Assembly (NCBI GenBank): GCA_045651685.1
Contig: JAZRSV010000023.1
Coordinates: 1-64,000, forward strand
Reading direction: 5' to 3'
DNA length: 64,000 nt
Origin: CAKVLS01 sp045651685
GTDB lineage: Bacteria; Bacillota; Clostridia; Christensenellales; UBA1242
The number at the start of each line of letters is the position of its first letter. Position 1 is the first letter of the stretch. The translations under genes were made by a program, and so were the position numbers. The notes under the pieces were generated by a model. That model was not told the DNA's origin, made no database searches, and worked only from the letters and a program-made list of their open reading frames with translations. Below are positions 54,774-63,247 of the stretch, one piece after another.

Positions 54774-54992
54774 ATGAAAAGAATTAGAACAATAAACGAA
54801 ACATTACAAATGTTAAAACAAGAAGATCCAAACAGTGGGCTTAGCGATTTTCTTATTAGAAAACTTGCAAACAACTACAAAATACGCTCATTCAAAACTG
54901 GAAATAAAATACTAATTGACTATGATTCATTAATGGCATATTTACGTAGTGAAGATTACGACTTGCCAATGGAACAAGTTATTATGAGATAA
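54774..54992 (+). CDS. xis: Excisionase-like protein
   Basis: The 72-residue protein has the size and fold signature of MerR-like excisionases (helix-turn-helix then a short wing): TINETLQMLK, then SDFLIRKLANNYKIRSFKTGNKILIDYDSLMAYLRS. Such proteins bend DNA to direct integrase toward excision. It lies 14 bases before the integrase gene, as in Tn916-type elements. GGAGG lies just before the ATG. Confidence 0.82.
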   Translation: MKRIRTINETLQMLKQEDPNSGLSDFLIRKLANNYKIRSFKTGNKILIDYDSLMAYLRSEDYDLPMEQVIMR

Positions 54993-55006
54993 AAGGAGAA
55001 ATGAAT

Positions 55007-56398
55007 ATGGCATGTATACAGAAAAAGAAATTATTAGATGGAACAATTTCTTATAGAGTTCAAGTAAAGGCAAAGAACCAAAGAACTGGAAAGTTTGAAG
55101 CAAAAGCAATAACCTGGAAAAAACCACTGGAACTAACAGAAACACAAGCAAAGAAAGAGCTTCAACGAATTGCACTAGAACTTGAAGAAAGATTTAACAA
55201 ACAACTAAATGGACTACTTGCAGTAGACAACGATATAACATTCATTGATTATGCTGAAAGATGGCTAGAAAAAATTAAGAACACTCGTTCCCTTAACTAC
55301 TATGTTAAGGGTCGAGATTGCTTGAAGAAATTCTATAAATATTTCGGGAATATAAAACTAAACCAAATAACACCAGTAATGGTGCAAGGGTTCCTAGATG
55401 ATATGATGATGAAAAGATACGAAAAGAAATCCGCTAGACTTACTGGTGACCTAAACCAATACTTAAAGTCACATTGCATCAAGCAAGTAGATGCCCTTAA
55501 AAAGATCGGAATATCTAAATCAATACTAGCATCAGCAAATGCAGGATACTGCATAAGAATAGAAAACGCAGAAAAGATATGTAATGCACTAGGATTAAAG
55601 TATGAAGATTACTTCACAACAGAGGTACAAAGCCATGCTTATGCAAAAGAAACCATAATGAAACTAAAACGAACATTAGCCACAATACTAGCTGATGCTA
55701 AAAGACAACGACTGGTTGAACATAACTTCGCATCCCGTGACTATATAGCACCAATACAAGGCTATAAAAAAGAAGTCAAAATACTCAATGATAAAGAAGC
55801 TAAGATACTAGCCAACTACTTACACACAGAACAAAACCCTAGATGGAAGATAGCCTTACTTACTGTATTATTTATGGGATTAAGGCGTGGCGAACTTGCA
55901 GGACTAGAATGGAAAGATATAGACTATGAAAACAAGACAATGACCATAGCAAGGTCGGTTCAAGATATTATAGGCTTCGGACTTATAACTAAAGAACCTA
56001 AAACTGAAAACTCAAAAAGAACAATATCAATGCCAGATAAACTGATTGAATACCTAAAGGAATATGAAGCTTGGTGGCTAAACCAAAAGAGATATCTTGG
56101 AGATAGGCTTGGAGACACTGACAGATTATTCTGCACAGAAGATGGAACAGATATATCCCCTGGATTATTTAGAACATGGCTACAAAAAACACTAGTAAAA
56201 GTAGGTTTACCAAAGGTAACTCTCCACTCCCTAAGACACACAAACATAACTCTACAACTGGTAGCAGGAGTTGATATGAAAACAGTATCTGCCCGTGCAG
56301 GACACTCAAAAGCATCAACCACAAGCGACTTCTACAGCCATTTTATAAAAAACTCAGACATTCACGCGAGTGAGATATTAAATAAAATATTTGAATAA
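55007..56398 (+). CDS. int: Tyrosine integrase with embedded helix-turn-helix insert
   Basis: A site-specific recombinase of 463 residues. It has an N-terminal arm-binding domain (YRVQVKAKNQRTGKFE), a core-binding domain from about residue 65, and the catalytic domain with Arg in LRRGELAGLEW, HSLRH, the His of AGHSKASTTSDFY and the nucleophile Tyr in FYSHF. Within the core-binding part, residues about 140-205 (LNQYLKSHCIKQVDALKKIG...AEKICNALGLKYEDYF) form a Cro/C1-type helix-turn-helix, an insert seen in other Firmicute integrases. The ATG at 55007 is eight bases after GGAG; the ATG at 55001 is too close. It likely recombines within the anticodon loop of tRNA-Arg(CCU). Confidence 0.93.
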   Translation: MACIQKKKLLDGTISYRVQVKAKNQRTGKFEAKAITWKKPLELTETQAKKELQRIALELEERFNKQLNGLLAVDNDITFIDYAERWLEKIKNTRSLNYYVKGRDCLKKFYKYFGNIKLNQITPVMVQGFLDDMMMKRYEKKSARLTGDLNQYLKSHCIKQVDALKKIGISKSILASANAGYCIRIENAEKICNALGLKYEDYFTTEVQSHAYAKETIMKLKRTLATILADAKRQRLVEHNFASRDYIAPIQGYKKEVKILNDKEAKILANYLHTEQNPRWKIALLTVLFMGLRRGELAGLEWKDIDYENKTMTIARSVQDIIGFGLITKEPKTENSKRTISMPDKLIEYLKEYEAWWLNQKRYLGDRLGDTDRLFCTEDGTDISPGLFRTWLQKTLVKVGLPKVTLHSLRHTNITLQLVAGVDMKTVSARAGHSKASTTSDFYSHFIKNSDIHASEILNKIFE

Positions 56399-56422
56399 TA
56401 AATAAAAATTTTGTCAGAATAC

Positions 56423-56450
56423 TACAAAATTTAATCCTTTATGTTATAAT
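56423..56450 (+). promoter_or_regulatory. Promoter of the nuclease-ATPase operon
   Basis: Extended -10 TGTTATAAT (56442-56450); the best -35 is TACAAA at 56423 with a 16-base spacer. It separates this operon from int. Confidence 0.5.
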
Positions 56451-56469
56451 ATAAATATGGAGGACTACT

Positions 56470-57456
56470 ATGACAAATAACAGAAATGCATCCTCATCGG
56501 CTTTTGGATGGGATTTTCAAGTTAATTCAGCAATATTTTTATTCTTAAAAAATATTGAAATGGCTCAGAACATTAAGGTTGAAGGTAAGAAAGAAGATAT
56601 AGAAATCAGTTTAAATGATAATTCAATGATATATGCTCAAGCTAAATCTGTAGTTGATCCAAACGATAAACGAAACTTAAGAACAAAATTGGAAAAAGCA
56701 GTTGAATCATTAAATGATGCTTGTGATACTAATTGCAAACTTATATATGTTACCAACTCAAATAATCCATTTGTTTCTGAAACTAACAGTTTTGATAAGG
56801 TTACATATTTAAAATTTTCAGAACTTAGTCAATCGGAACAAGAATTTATAATTAGTTGTGTTAATAATAAAAAACTTGAAAATTTTAATTATAGCGACTT
56901 TTACATATTAGACATACCTTTTCATGGAGAAGATTTAGAAAATAGATATAAATATATTAAAGAAAAAGTAAATGATTTCTTTGCGGATATTAAAGTTTCT
57001 AGTGATAATTATGCGAGAAAAATATTAGATGTATGGCAAGGTTTGTTTTTTCACAATTCAACACAAAACAAAATTATTATTTCAAAAGAAGAGTTTTTGT
57101 GGCCTCTGGTTGTTTTGTTTTGCGAAAATGTGGATATTTCTTGGTTATGTGAAAAATATGAAGAATCTCTTGTTATTGATGTGTTTAGAACTTATGAAAA
57201 AACAATTGTGTCGTGTAGTGAAAATTTTAAACTCGTTACAAAAATAATAAATAAGTTTGCTAGGTTTAATTCATCACAACTTGGAAACAAAAAGTTTTTA
57301 GATTATATCGAAAAACATTATATGGAATATAGAGACGATATTGATGTTTATCACGAGGATCCTATTTGTAAAGATATTGTAATACAATTAATAATTTACA
57401 GAATTTTATGTAAAAGATCGGATATTATGAAGTTAAAAGGAGGAACTTCTTTATGA
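56470..57456 (+). CDS. Cap4/DUF4297-like nuclease of a putative defence module
   Basis: The 328-residue protein begins with a nuclease-like domain of the PD-(D/E)xK family in its D...QxK variant: SSAFGWDFQVNSAIFLFL, then VEGKKEDIEI (Asp43), then YAQAKS (Gln57, Lys59). This order (G-x-x-Q helix, E/D strand, Q-x-K strand) is that of the Cap4/DUF4297 nucleases used as effectors in CBASS and Lamassu. The remaining 230 residues are helical and unfamiliar; they may be a sensor or an interface for the ATPase. It overlaps the ATPase gene in an ATGA. GGAGG precedes the ATG. Role in phage defence is inferred from domain and context. Confidence 0.8.
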   Translation: MTNNRNASSSAFGWDFQVNSAIFLFLKNIEMAQNIKVEGKKEDIEISLNDNSMIYAQAKSVVDPNDKRNLRTKLEKAVESLNDACDTNCKLIYVTNSNNPFVSETNSFDKVTYLKFSELSQSEQEFIISCVNNKKLENFNYSDFYILDIPFHGEDLENRYKYIKEKVNDFFADIKVSSDNYARKILDVWQGLFFHNSTQNKIIISKEEFLWPLVVLFCENVDISWLCEKYEESLVIDVFRTYEKTIVSCSENFKLVTKIINKFARFNSSQLGNKKFLDYIEKHYMEYRDDIDVYHEDPICKDIVIQLIIYRILCKRSDIMKLKGGTSL

Positions 57457-58916
57457 TCTTTATTTCATTGGAACTAAGAGAAGGTATTTATAGAAAAGTC
57501 TTCAAATTTAATAATAAAAACAATTTAATTTTTAGTGATAAAAATTCTAAAGGTAAAACAACACTGTTAAGGCTAATGTTATATTCTTTAGGTTACAATA
57601 TTCCATCGACCCAGAAAATTGATTTTAAAAATTTCGAAACAACGCTGACAATAGAAAACAATGGAAAACAATACACTATTTTTAGACAAAATAACACGAT
57701 TTGCTTTTTGAATAATGACAATCAAAGAAAATATATACTTCCTTATGAATTTAATGAATTTTTGTCTATTATTTTAAAAACAGAAAACGAGTCTATTCTA
57801 AATAATTTGTTGGGGGCATTTTATTTTGATCAAGAAAAAGGCTGGACTCTGCTGAACAGAGGCTCTGTTATTGGGAAAAATTCATTTTACATTGAAGATT
57901 TAATTCGTGGATTATCAAATAGAGATTGTTCTGATCTGCTTGAATCTGCAAATGATATTAAATTTCAAATTGATAAATATAAAAAAATGTATGATTTATC
58001 TGAGTATAAAAGACAACTAGAATCCGAAAATACTGTTTCTTCTACATCAGCTAAAGAATTATTAATAGACGATTTGTCGATTATAACAAACAAAATCAGT
58101 AATATAAATAAAGAAATTAAATCAATAAATTCTATATTAAAAGAAAATGAAGAGTTTATAAAATATATTGAAGACAGTTGTATTTCCATCAAGATAGAAG
58201 GAATAGATGAGCTAATACCTGTAAATAGGCAAACAATTTATTCGTATACAGACAATATGGATTTTATTTTAGCTAGAAAAAGTCTTCTGCTTAGTGAGAA
58301 AATAGAACTAACAAAACAATTATCCCAATATAACAAAAAATTAAAAGAGGAAGATTCCTTAATTGATACAAAAACACTAATTGAAGAATTTGATGCAAAT
58401 ATTATGATGATTGATTTGGATCAAGTTGCAGTACAAAATGTTATAAAAAAACTTCAAGAAGAAAGGAATAAAATTTTAAAAATCATAAAAGAAAAAACAA
58501 AAACAAACAATGATGTTATACAGTTTATTTATTCACATGTAAAAAAATATGCCAGACAACTACAAATGGAAGAGTATATTACAGAAGATAAAGACTATAT
58601 TTTTACAAAAGAACTAAAAGGGTTATCTGGAGCAGTTCTGCATAAATTGGTTTTTATTTTTAAAATGGCATACTTAAAGGCAATTGAAAAATATTTAGAC
58701 TTAAAACTACCTATAATACTAGATTCTCCAAAAGGTCGAGAAGTTGATAAAATTAATGTAGATGCTATGTTTGATATACTAAATAATGAATTCTCTGAAC
58801 ACCAGATTATTATTGCCTCTATATTTAAAGATTATAATATGAATTTTAATCATACCATTACTATAAAAAATTTATTGATGGATGGATCAGAAATCCATAT
58901 AGCAAAAGACGACTAA
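57453..58916 (+). CDS. SMC/RecF-like ABC ATPase of a putative defence module
   Basis: The 487-residue protein is a compact SMC-like ATPase: Walker A SDKNSKGKTTLL (residues 28-39), a helical and coiled-coil middle (about 160-370, with long Lys/Glu/Leu-rich stretches), the ABC signature LKGLSGAVLHKL (about 390-400) and Walker B LPIILDSPKG (about 423). The catalytic acid after the Walker B Asp is not Glu: the motif reads LDSPKG, as in some RecF/Rad50-like defence ATPases. The segment FDQEKGWTLLNRGSVIG is distinctive. Translation is coupled to the nuclease gene. In such pairs the ATPase usually senses DNA ends or foreign DNA and licenses the nuclease; here that is inference. Confidence 0.83.
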   Translation: MIFISLELREGIYRKVFKFNNKNNLIFSDKNSKGKTTLLRLMLYSLGYNIPSTQKIDFKNFETTLTIENNGKQYTIFRQNNTICFLNNDNQRKYILPYEFNEFLSIILKTENESILNNLLGAFYFDQEKGWTLLNRGSVIGKNSFYIEDLIRGLSNRDCSDLLESANDIKFQIDKYKKMYDLSEYKRQLESENTVSSTSAKELLIDDLSIITNKISNINKEIKSINSILKENEEFIKYIEDSCISIKIEGIDELIPVNRQTIYSYTDNMDFILARKSLLLSEKIELTKQLSQYNKKLKEEDSLIDTKTLIEEFDANIMMIDLDQVAVQNVIKKLQEERNKILKIIKEKTKTNNDVIQFIYSHVKKYARQLQMEEYITEDKDYIFTKELKGLSGAVLHKLVFIFKMAYLKAIEKYLDLKLPIILDSPKGREVDKINVDAMFDILNNEFSEHQIIIASIFKDYNMNFNHTITIKNLLMDGSEIHIAKDD

Positions 58917-58932
58917 ATAAGCCGTCTTTTTT
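58904..58932 (+). terminator. Intrinsic terminator of the defence operon
   Basis: AAGACG (58906-58911) with CGTCTT (58923-58928) and a T6 run; the stem spans the ATPase stop codon. Confidence 0.75.
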
Positions 58933-58940
58933 ATGTAAAT

Positions 58941-59017
<77 letters not shown>

Positions 59018-59141
59018 ATATACTGTTTTTATCGGTTTTGGTGCACTTTGGGTGCAAATTGTGGTTGTGTTGGTTTTGTGAGATTGTGAAATGTCCGTGT
59101 TTTAGGGGTGTTTAGCACTTTAATTTTAGTACAAGTCGGTA

Positions 59142-59179
59142 CTTAGGAGGGCTTGTTATATCCGTTTAACTATGAGGTC
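59142..59179 (-). pseudogene. 5' half of the split host tRNA-Arg(CCU) (right island end)
   Basis: Minus strand: acceptor strand GACCTCA, TA, D stem GTTA, D loop AACGGATA, TAAC, A, anticodon-stem AGCCC, loop TCCTAAG, after which tRNA similarity stops. All seven acceptor bases pair with the 3' half at 43201-43243 (one G-U), and AGCCC pairs with its GGGCT. The two fragments give a complete tRNA-Arg(CCU) apart from one missing loop base. Confidence 0.85.
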
Positions 59180-59437
59180 TAATAATTATTTTTTGTTAAC
59201 TACATTGGCATAGTATTTTTGGCACATATGCTATAAATATTATAATATCAAATTGTCAAAAGTCAAACCTCTTTTATGTTGTTTTTTTGATATTTTTGTG
59301 TTAAAAACATTTTTATTATTTATTAATTATTTAGTTATTTTTTGTTTGATTTTGATACATTTTAGTGGTATTCTATAGTGCAAGATAAAAGACAAATTTT
59401 TTCTTGTATTAAAAAATACTTTTAGTTAAGGATAATT
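59180..59437. other. Chromosomal upstream region of pflA
   Basis: AT-rich non-coding DNA beyond the island end, holding the pflA promoter. No other feature recognised. Confidence 0.5.
59352..59379 (+). promoter_or_regulatory. Promoter of the pflA-pflB operon
   Basis: TTGATA (59352-59357), 16 bases, TATAGT (59374-59379), 58 bases before the pflA start. Confidence 0.6.
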
Positions 59438-60160
59438 ATGGGAAGGATACATTCTATTGAAACCTTTGGTACGGTAGACGGTCCCGGCATACGATTTGTA
59501 ATATTTGTACAAGGCTGCCCTATGAGATGCTTGTATTGTCACAACCCTGACAGTTGGTATCGCAGAGGTGGTCAAGAGATGAGTGTAGAAGAGCTTTTGA
59601 CTCAAATACGCAAGTACAAAAATTATTATAAAAAAGATGGTGGAGTGACTGTATCAGGTGGAGAACCACTTGCTCAAATAGACTTTGTCATAGAACTATT
59701 TGAAGCTCTAAAAAAAGAAAATATACATACTTGCCTAGACACTTCTGGAGTTTTGTTTAGAAACGACCCAGAGATTTTGGCACAGTTTGATAAATTGCTT
59801 GCTGTCACAGACCTTGTTATGCTTGATATCAAACATATCGATCCACAATGTCACAAAGAGCTTACTGGTCATACTAATGCCAATATTTTGGACTTTGCTA
59901 GGTATCTAGACAAAAAGAATATACCTGTATGGATAAGACATGTACTTGTACCTACTATCACTGCAGAAGAACAATACCTTATCAAACTAAAAGAATTTTT
60001 GAACACACTTAACAATGTAGAAAAAATTGAAGTGTTGCCATATCATACTCTTGGCGTACACAAATATGAAAAGCTAGGTTTGGAGTATAAACTACAAGGA
60101 ATAAACTCCCCTACTCAAGAACAGATTGACCTAGCAAACAAAATATTAAAAAAGGACTAA
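59438..60160 (+). CDS. pflA: Pyruvate formate-lyase activating enzyme
   Basis: PflA is a radical SAM enzyme that creates the glycyl radical on pyruvate formate-lyase. The 240-residue product has GTVDGPGIRF, the cluster motif with Cys27, Cys31 and Cys34 (CPMRCLYC), the SAM-binding SGGEP at about residue 72 and the LDIKH strand. Full length. AAGGA precedes the ATG. It is encoded four bases upstream of pflB, the reverse of the order in many bacteria but common in clostridia. Confidence 0.96.
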   Translation: MGRIHSIETFGTVDGPGIRFVIFVQGCPMRCLYCHNPDSWYRRGGQEMSVEELLTQIRKYKNYYKKDGGVTVSGGEPLAQIDFVIELFEALKKENIHTCLDTSGVLFRNDPEILAQFDKLLAVTDLVMLDIKHIDPQCHKELTGHTNANILDFARYLDKKNIPVWIRHVLVPTITAEEQYLIKLKEFLNTLNNVEKIEVLPYHTLGVHKYEKLGLEYKLQGINSPTQEQIDLANKILKKD

Positions 60161-60164
60161 TTAT

Positions 60165-62393
60165 ATGAGAGAAGAATGGATTGATTTTAATCCCGGCAAC
60201 TGGTGCGAAGAGATAAATGTTAGGGATTTTATACTAAACAACTTTACTGTATACGAAGGCGACGATTCTTTCTTGACAGAAGCTTCTGACGCTACAAAAA
60301 AACTTAATGCAATTGTTCAAGAGCTTAACCAAAAAGAACAAGCTGCTGGTGGCATTTTAGATGCCGATACAGATATAGTATCAACAATTACAAGTCATGG
60401 TGCGGGATACATTGACAAAGATTTAGAAAAAATTGTTGGCTTACAAACTGACAAACCTTTTAAGCGTGCATTGCACACTTTTGGCGGTATTCGTTCTAGC
60501 GAAAGCGCTTTGACAGCATATGGTTACGAACTTGACCCAGCTATCAAAAACACTTTTACAAAATATCGCAAAACTCACAACCAAGGCGTGTTTGATGTTT
60601 ATACTGATGAGATGAAAGTTGCTCGCCATGTTGGCATTATCACTGGTTTGCCAGATGCTTATGGTAGAGGCAGAATTATCGGCGACTATCGCAGAATTGC
60701 ACTTTATGGTGTTGATAGACTTATCGAAGACAAAAAGGCCTTTCTAAAAACAGAAGTTAACAACTTTAGTGAAGACAATATCAGAACTAGAGAAGAAACT
60801 TCTGATCAAATAAGAGCATTGCAAGACCTTAAGGTTATGGCAAGCACTTATGGCTTTGATATATCTACCCCAGCAAAAACAGCTAAAGAAGCAGTGCAAT
60901 TTTTGTACTTTGGTTATCTTGCAGCAGTAAAAGATCAAAACGGTGCAGCAATGTCTATCGGTAGAAACAGTGCCTTTCTTGATATCTATATCGAAAGAGA
61001 TATCAAAAACGGTATCTTAACCGAAGAAGAAGCACAAGAATTAATTGATCAATTTGTAATGAAATTGCGCATAGTAAAATTTATGCGTACTCCAGAATAT
61101 AACAAATTATTCTCTGGCGACCCAACTTGGGTGACAGAAGCTGTTGGTGGTATGGCTCTAGATGGCAGACCTTTGGTCACAAAAACTGCTTTTAGAATTT
61201 TGCATACCCTTGACAACTTGGGACACTCTCCAGAACCAAACTTAACTATACTATGGGCTCAAAACTTGCCAGAAAAGTTTAAGAGATATTGTGCAAAAAT
61301 GTCTATCAAGACTTGCGCTATTCAATACGAAAATGATGATTTGATGCGTGAGTTTATGGGTGACGACTACGCTATAGCTTGTTGTGTAAGCTGTATGAAA
61401 ATAGGCAAAGATATGCAATTCTTTGGCGCTAGAGCAAACCTTGCAAAATGCTTGCTATACGCAATTAATGGTGGCGTGGACGAAAAGACAAAAGATCAAG
61501 TTTCGCCAAAATTTGAGCCAGTCACAGGCGAATACCTAGACTTTGATGAAGTTATGCAAAAATACGATCAAATGATGGATTGGCTTGTAGAACTATATGT
61601 TAACACTCTAAACTGCATACACTATATGCACGACAAATATTGCTACGAAGCTTTAGAAATGGCTTTGCACGATAACAAAGTACACAGATTTTTTGCTACA
61701 GGTATCGCTGGTCTATCTTGCGCAGCAGACAGCTTGTCAGCAATAAAATATGCCAAAGTAAAAGCTATTAGAGATGAAGATGGCATGGTTGTAGACTATG
61801 AGATCGAAGGCGACTATCCAAAATACGGCAACAACGATGACAGAGCAGACGAAATTGCTGTTGACCTTGTAAATAGATTTATGCAAAAAGTTCGTAGTCA
61901 CAAAACATACAGAGATGCAGAACCTACTACAAGCATCTTAACAATTACTTCTAATGTAGTTTATGGCAAAAAGACAGGTTCTACCCCAGACGGTAGAAAA
62001 GCTGGCGAACCACTTGCTCCTGGCGCAAACCCAATGGCAGGTAGAGACAGCAACGGCGCATTAGCATCACTAGAATCTGTTGCAAAACTAAAATACGAAA
62101 ATGCTAGAGATGGTATATCAAATACATTCTCTATAGTACCATCTTCACTAGGCAAAGACCTTGATAACCAAATCAACAATCTATGCACCCTTTTGGATGG
62201 TTATATGAAAAACAGAGGTCATCACCTAAATGTCAATGTATTTAGTAGAGAGACCCTTATAGATGCTCAAAAACATCCAGAAAAATACCCACAACTTACT
62301 ATCCGTGTATCTGGATACGCAGTTAACTTTGTAAAACTAACCAAAGAACAACAAGACGATGTTATCTCAAGAACAATTCATGAGAGAATCTAA
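60165..62393 (+). CDS. pflB: Formate C-acetyltransferase (pyruvate formate-lyase)
   Basis: PFL splits pyruvate with CoA into acetyl-CoA and formate in anaerobic sugar fermentation. The 742-residue product has the active-site cysteines Cys406-Cys407 in ACCVS, the following MQFFGARANLAK, and the glycyl-radical loop RVSGYAVNF with Gly717. Length is normal. One difference from the familiar CCVSPM is CCVSCM, adding a third nearby Cys. Co-transcribed with pflA. A strong terminator follows. The pair fits an anaerobic, mixed-acid fermenting host. Confidence 0.97.
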   Translation: MREEWIDFNPGNWCEEINVRDFILNNFTVYEGDDSFLTEASDATKKLNAIVQELNQKEQAAGGILDADTDIVSTITSHGAGYIDKDLEKIVGLQTDKPFKRALHTFGGIRSSESALTAYGYELDPAIKNTFTKYRKTHNQGVFDVYTDEMKVARHVGIITGLPDAYGRGRIIGDYRRIALYGVDRLIEDKKAFLKTEVNNFSEDNIRTREETSDQIRALQDLKVMASTYGFDISTPAKTAKEAVQFLYFGYLAAVKDQNGAAMSIGRNSAFLDIYIERDIKNGILTEEEAQELIDQFVMKLRIVKFMRTPEYNKLFSGDPTWVTEAVGGMALDGRPLVTKTAFRILHTLDNLGHSPEPNLTILWAQNLPEKFKRYCAKMSIKTCAIQYENDDLMREFMGDDYAIACCVSCMKIGKDMQFFGARANLAKCLLYAINGGVDEKTKDQVSPKFEPVTGEYLDFDEVMQKYDQMMDWLVELYVNTLNCIHYMHDKYCYEALEMALHDNKVHRFFATGIAGLSCAADSLSAIKYAKVKAIRDEDGMVVDYEIEGDYPKYGNNDDRADEIAVDLVNRFMQKVRSHKTYRDAEPTTSILTITSNVVYGKKTGSTPDGRKAGEPLAPGANPMAGRDSNGALASLESVAKLKYENARDGISNTFSIVPSSLGKDLDNQINNLCTLLDGYMKNRGHHLNVNVFSRETLIDAQKHPEKYPQLTIRVSGYAVNFVKLTKEQQDDVISRTIHERI

Positions 62394-62399
62394 TACAAA

Positions 62400-62430
62400 C
62401 AAAAAAGACCCGATTGGGTCTTTTTTTTAT
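62400..62430. terminator. Bidirectional terminator after pflB
   Basis: AAGACCC (62405-62411) with GGGTCTT (62416-62422), flanked by A6 and T8, between convergent genes. Confidence 0.85.
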
Positions 62431-62990
62431 ATATTATAATCTTTGCTTGCATCTATATGTTGCAAATATTGTTGCATATTAATATTTACTTGTGGCTTAT
62501 CAAATTGCTTTATGCATACGCTATAACCACTTTTTGGTTGTACTATCTGCTTTGCATAATCAACTTGGTGATCTGCCTGAAACTTTACCGCATCTTTTAT
62601 ATTGTCAAACTCATATATACCTCTAAAGCTTGCATCTGCATGTTCAAACAAATACCATTTGTTATTATCTTCAAAAACCAAATATGTATGACTAAAACCA
62701 GAATTTTCTATCTCTGGTTGATATGCAGATATCCAAAAGGTAAAAAAGTTGTATCCTTTTTGAGCAAACCAAGCGCGCTCTACTTCTACTTGGTCATAGC
62801 AATGCCCTACGCCACTATCCAAAATTTGTTGTGGACTTTGTAATATCCAATCATTATTGCAAGCCTCTTGAAACTCATCCAAATTGCTATCAAAAATTTT
62901 GTTGCCCTTTTTGTCTACAACGCCATATGTCAAATTGTCATCTAAAAACTTTAACAACTCTTGTGGTGAAGAAACATTTTTTAGTATCAT
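62427..62990 (-). CDS. Transglutaminase-like protein
   Basis: The 187-residue protein contains the arrangement of papain-like transglutaminase folds: GVGHCYDQVEVERAWF (Cys at about residue 83), SHTYLVFED (His at about 119) and FEHADASF (acid at about 136), i.e. a Cys-His-Asp triad. No signal peptide. It could be a cysteine protease or amidase; the substrate is unknown. GAGGTG precedes the ATG. It is a single gene convergent with pflB and divergent from leuS. Confidence 0.78.
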   Translation of the reverse strand: MILKNVSSPQELLKFLDDNLTYGVVDKKGNKIFDSNLDEFQEACNNDWILQSPQQILDSGVGHCYDQVEVERAWFAQKGYNFFTFWISAYQPEIENSGFSHTYLVFEDNNKWYLFEHADASFRGIYEFDNIKDAVKFQADHQVDYAKQIVQPKSGYSVCIKQFDKPQVNINMQQYLQHIDASKDYNI

Positions 62991-63105
62991 TATGCACCTC
63001 GTACACTGTTATATTAGCATAAAATTGCAACAAAATCAAATTGTACAAAAATTATAACAAATCAGCAACCACTTGCAATAAAACAGGTTAAAAAAGGCAA
63101 ATACA

Positions 63106-63134
63106 TTGACTTTTTGCTTTTTTGAGTGTATAGT
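63106..63134 (+). promoter_or_regulatory. Promoter of leuS
   Basis: TTGACT (63106-63111), 17 bases, TATAGT (63129-63134). Transcription should start near 63141, giving a leader of about 107 bases before leuS. Confidence 0.75.
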
Positions 63135-63161
63135 ATGATACATAAGGAGCGAAATATATTT

Positions 63162-63200
63162 ATGCGTACAGTGATACATTTGCTCTGCCTTAACTTTTAA
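63162..63200 (+). CDS. Leader peptide MRTVIHLLCLNF upstream of leuS
   Basis: A 12-codon ORF in the leuS leader, preceded by AAGGAG at good spacing. It has three Leu codons: TTG (63180), CTC (63183) and CTT (63189). These fall on and just before the 5' arm of a hairpin that pairs with the leuS ribosome site. This is the layout of a translational attenuator: slow decoding of Leu would hold a ribosome on the 5' arm and free the leuS start. No T-box features were seen in the leader. Confidence 0.6.
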   Translation: MRTVIHLLCLNF

Positions 63201-63239
63201 TATCAAATACAACAAAAATTTAGTTTATTAAAAGGCAGA
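63184..63239 (+). promoter_or_regulatory. Hairpin sequestering the leuS ribosome-binding site
   Basis: TCTGCC (63184-63189) pairs with GGCAGA (63234-63239) and TTTTAATA (63195-63202) pairs with TATTAAAA (63226-63233); the 3' arm is continuous and the 5' arm has a 5-base bulge. The paired 3' arm contains AAAAGG, the only purine-rich ribosome site before the leuS ATG at 63248. Confidence 0.65.
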
Positions 63240-63247
63240 TTATAATT

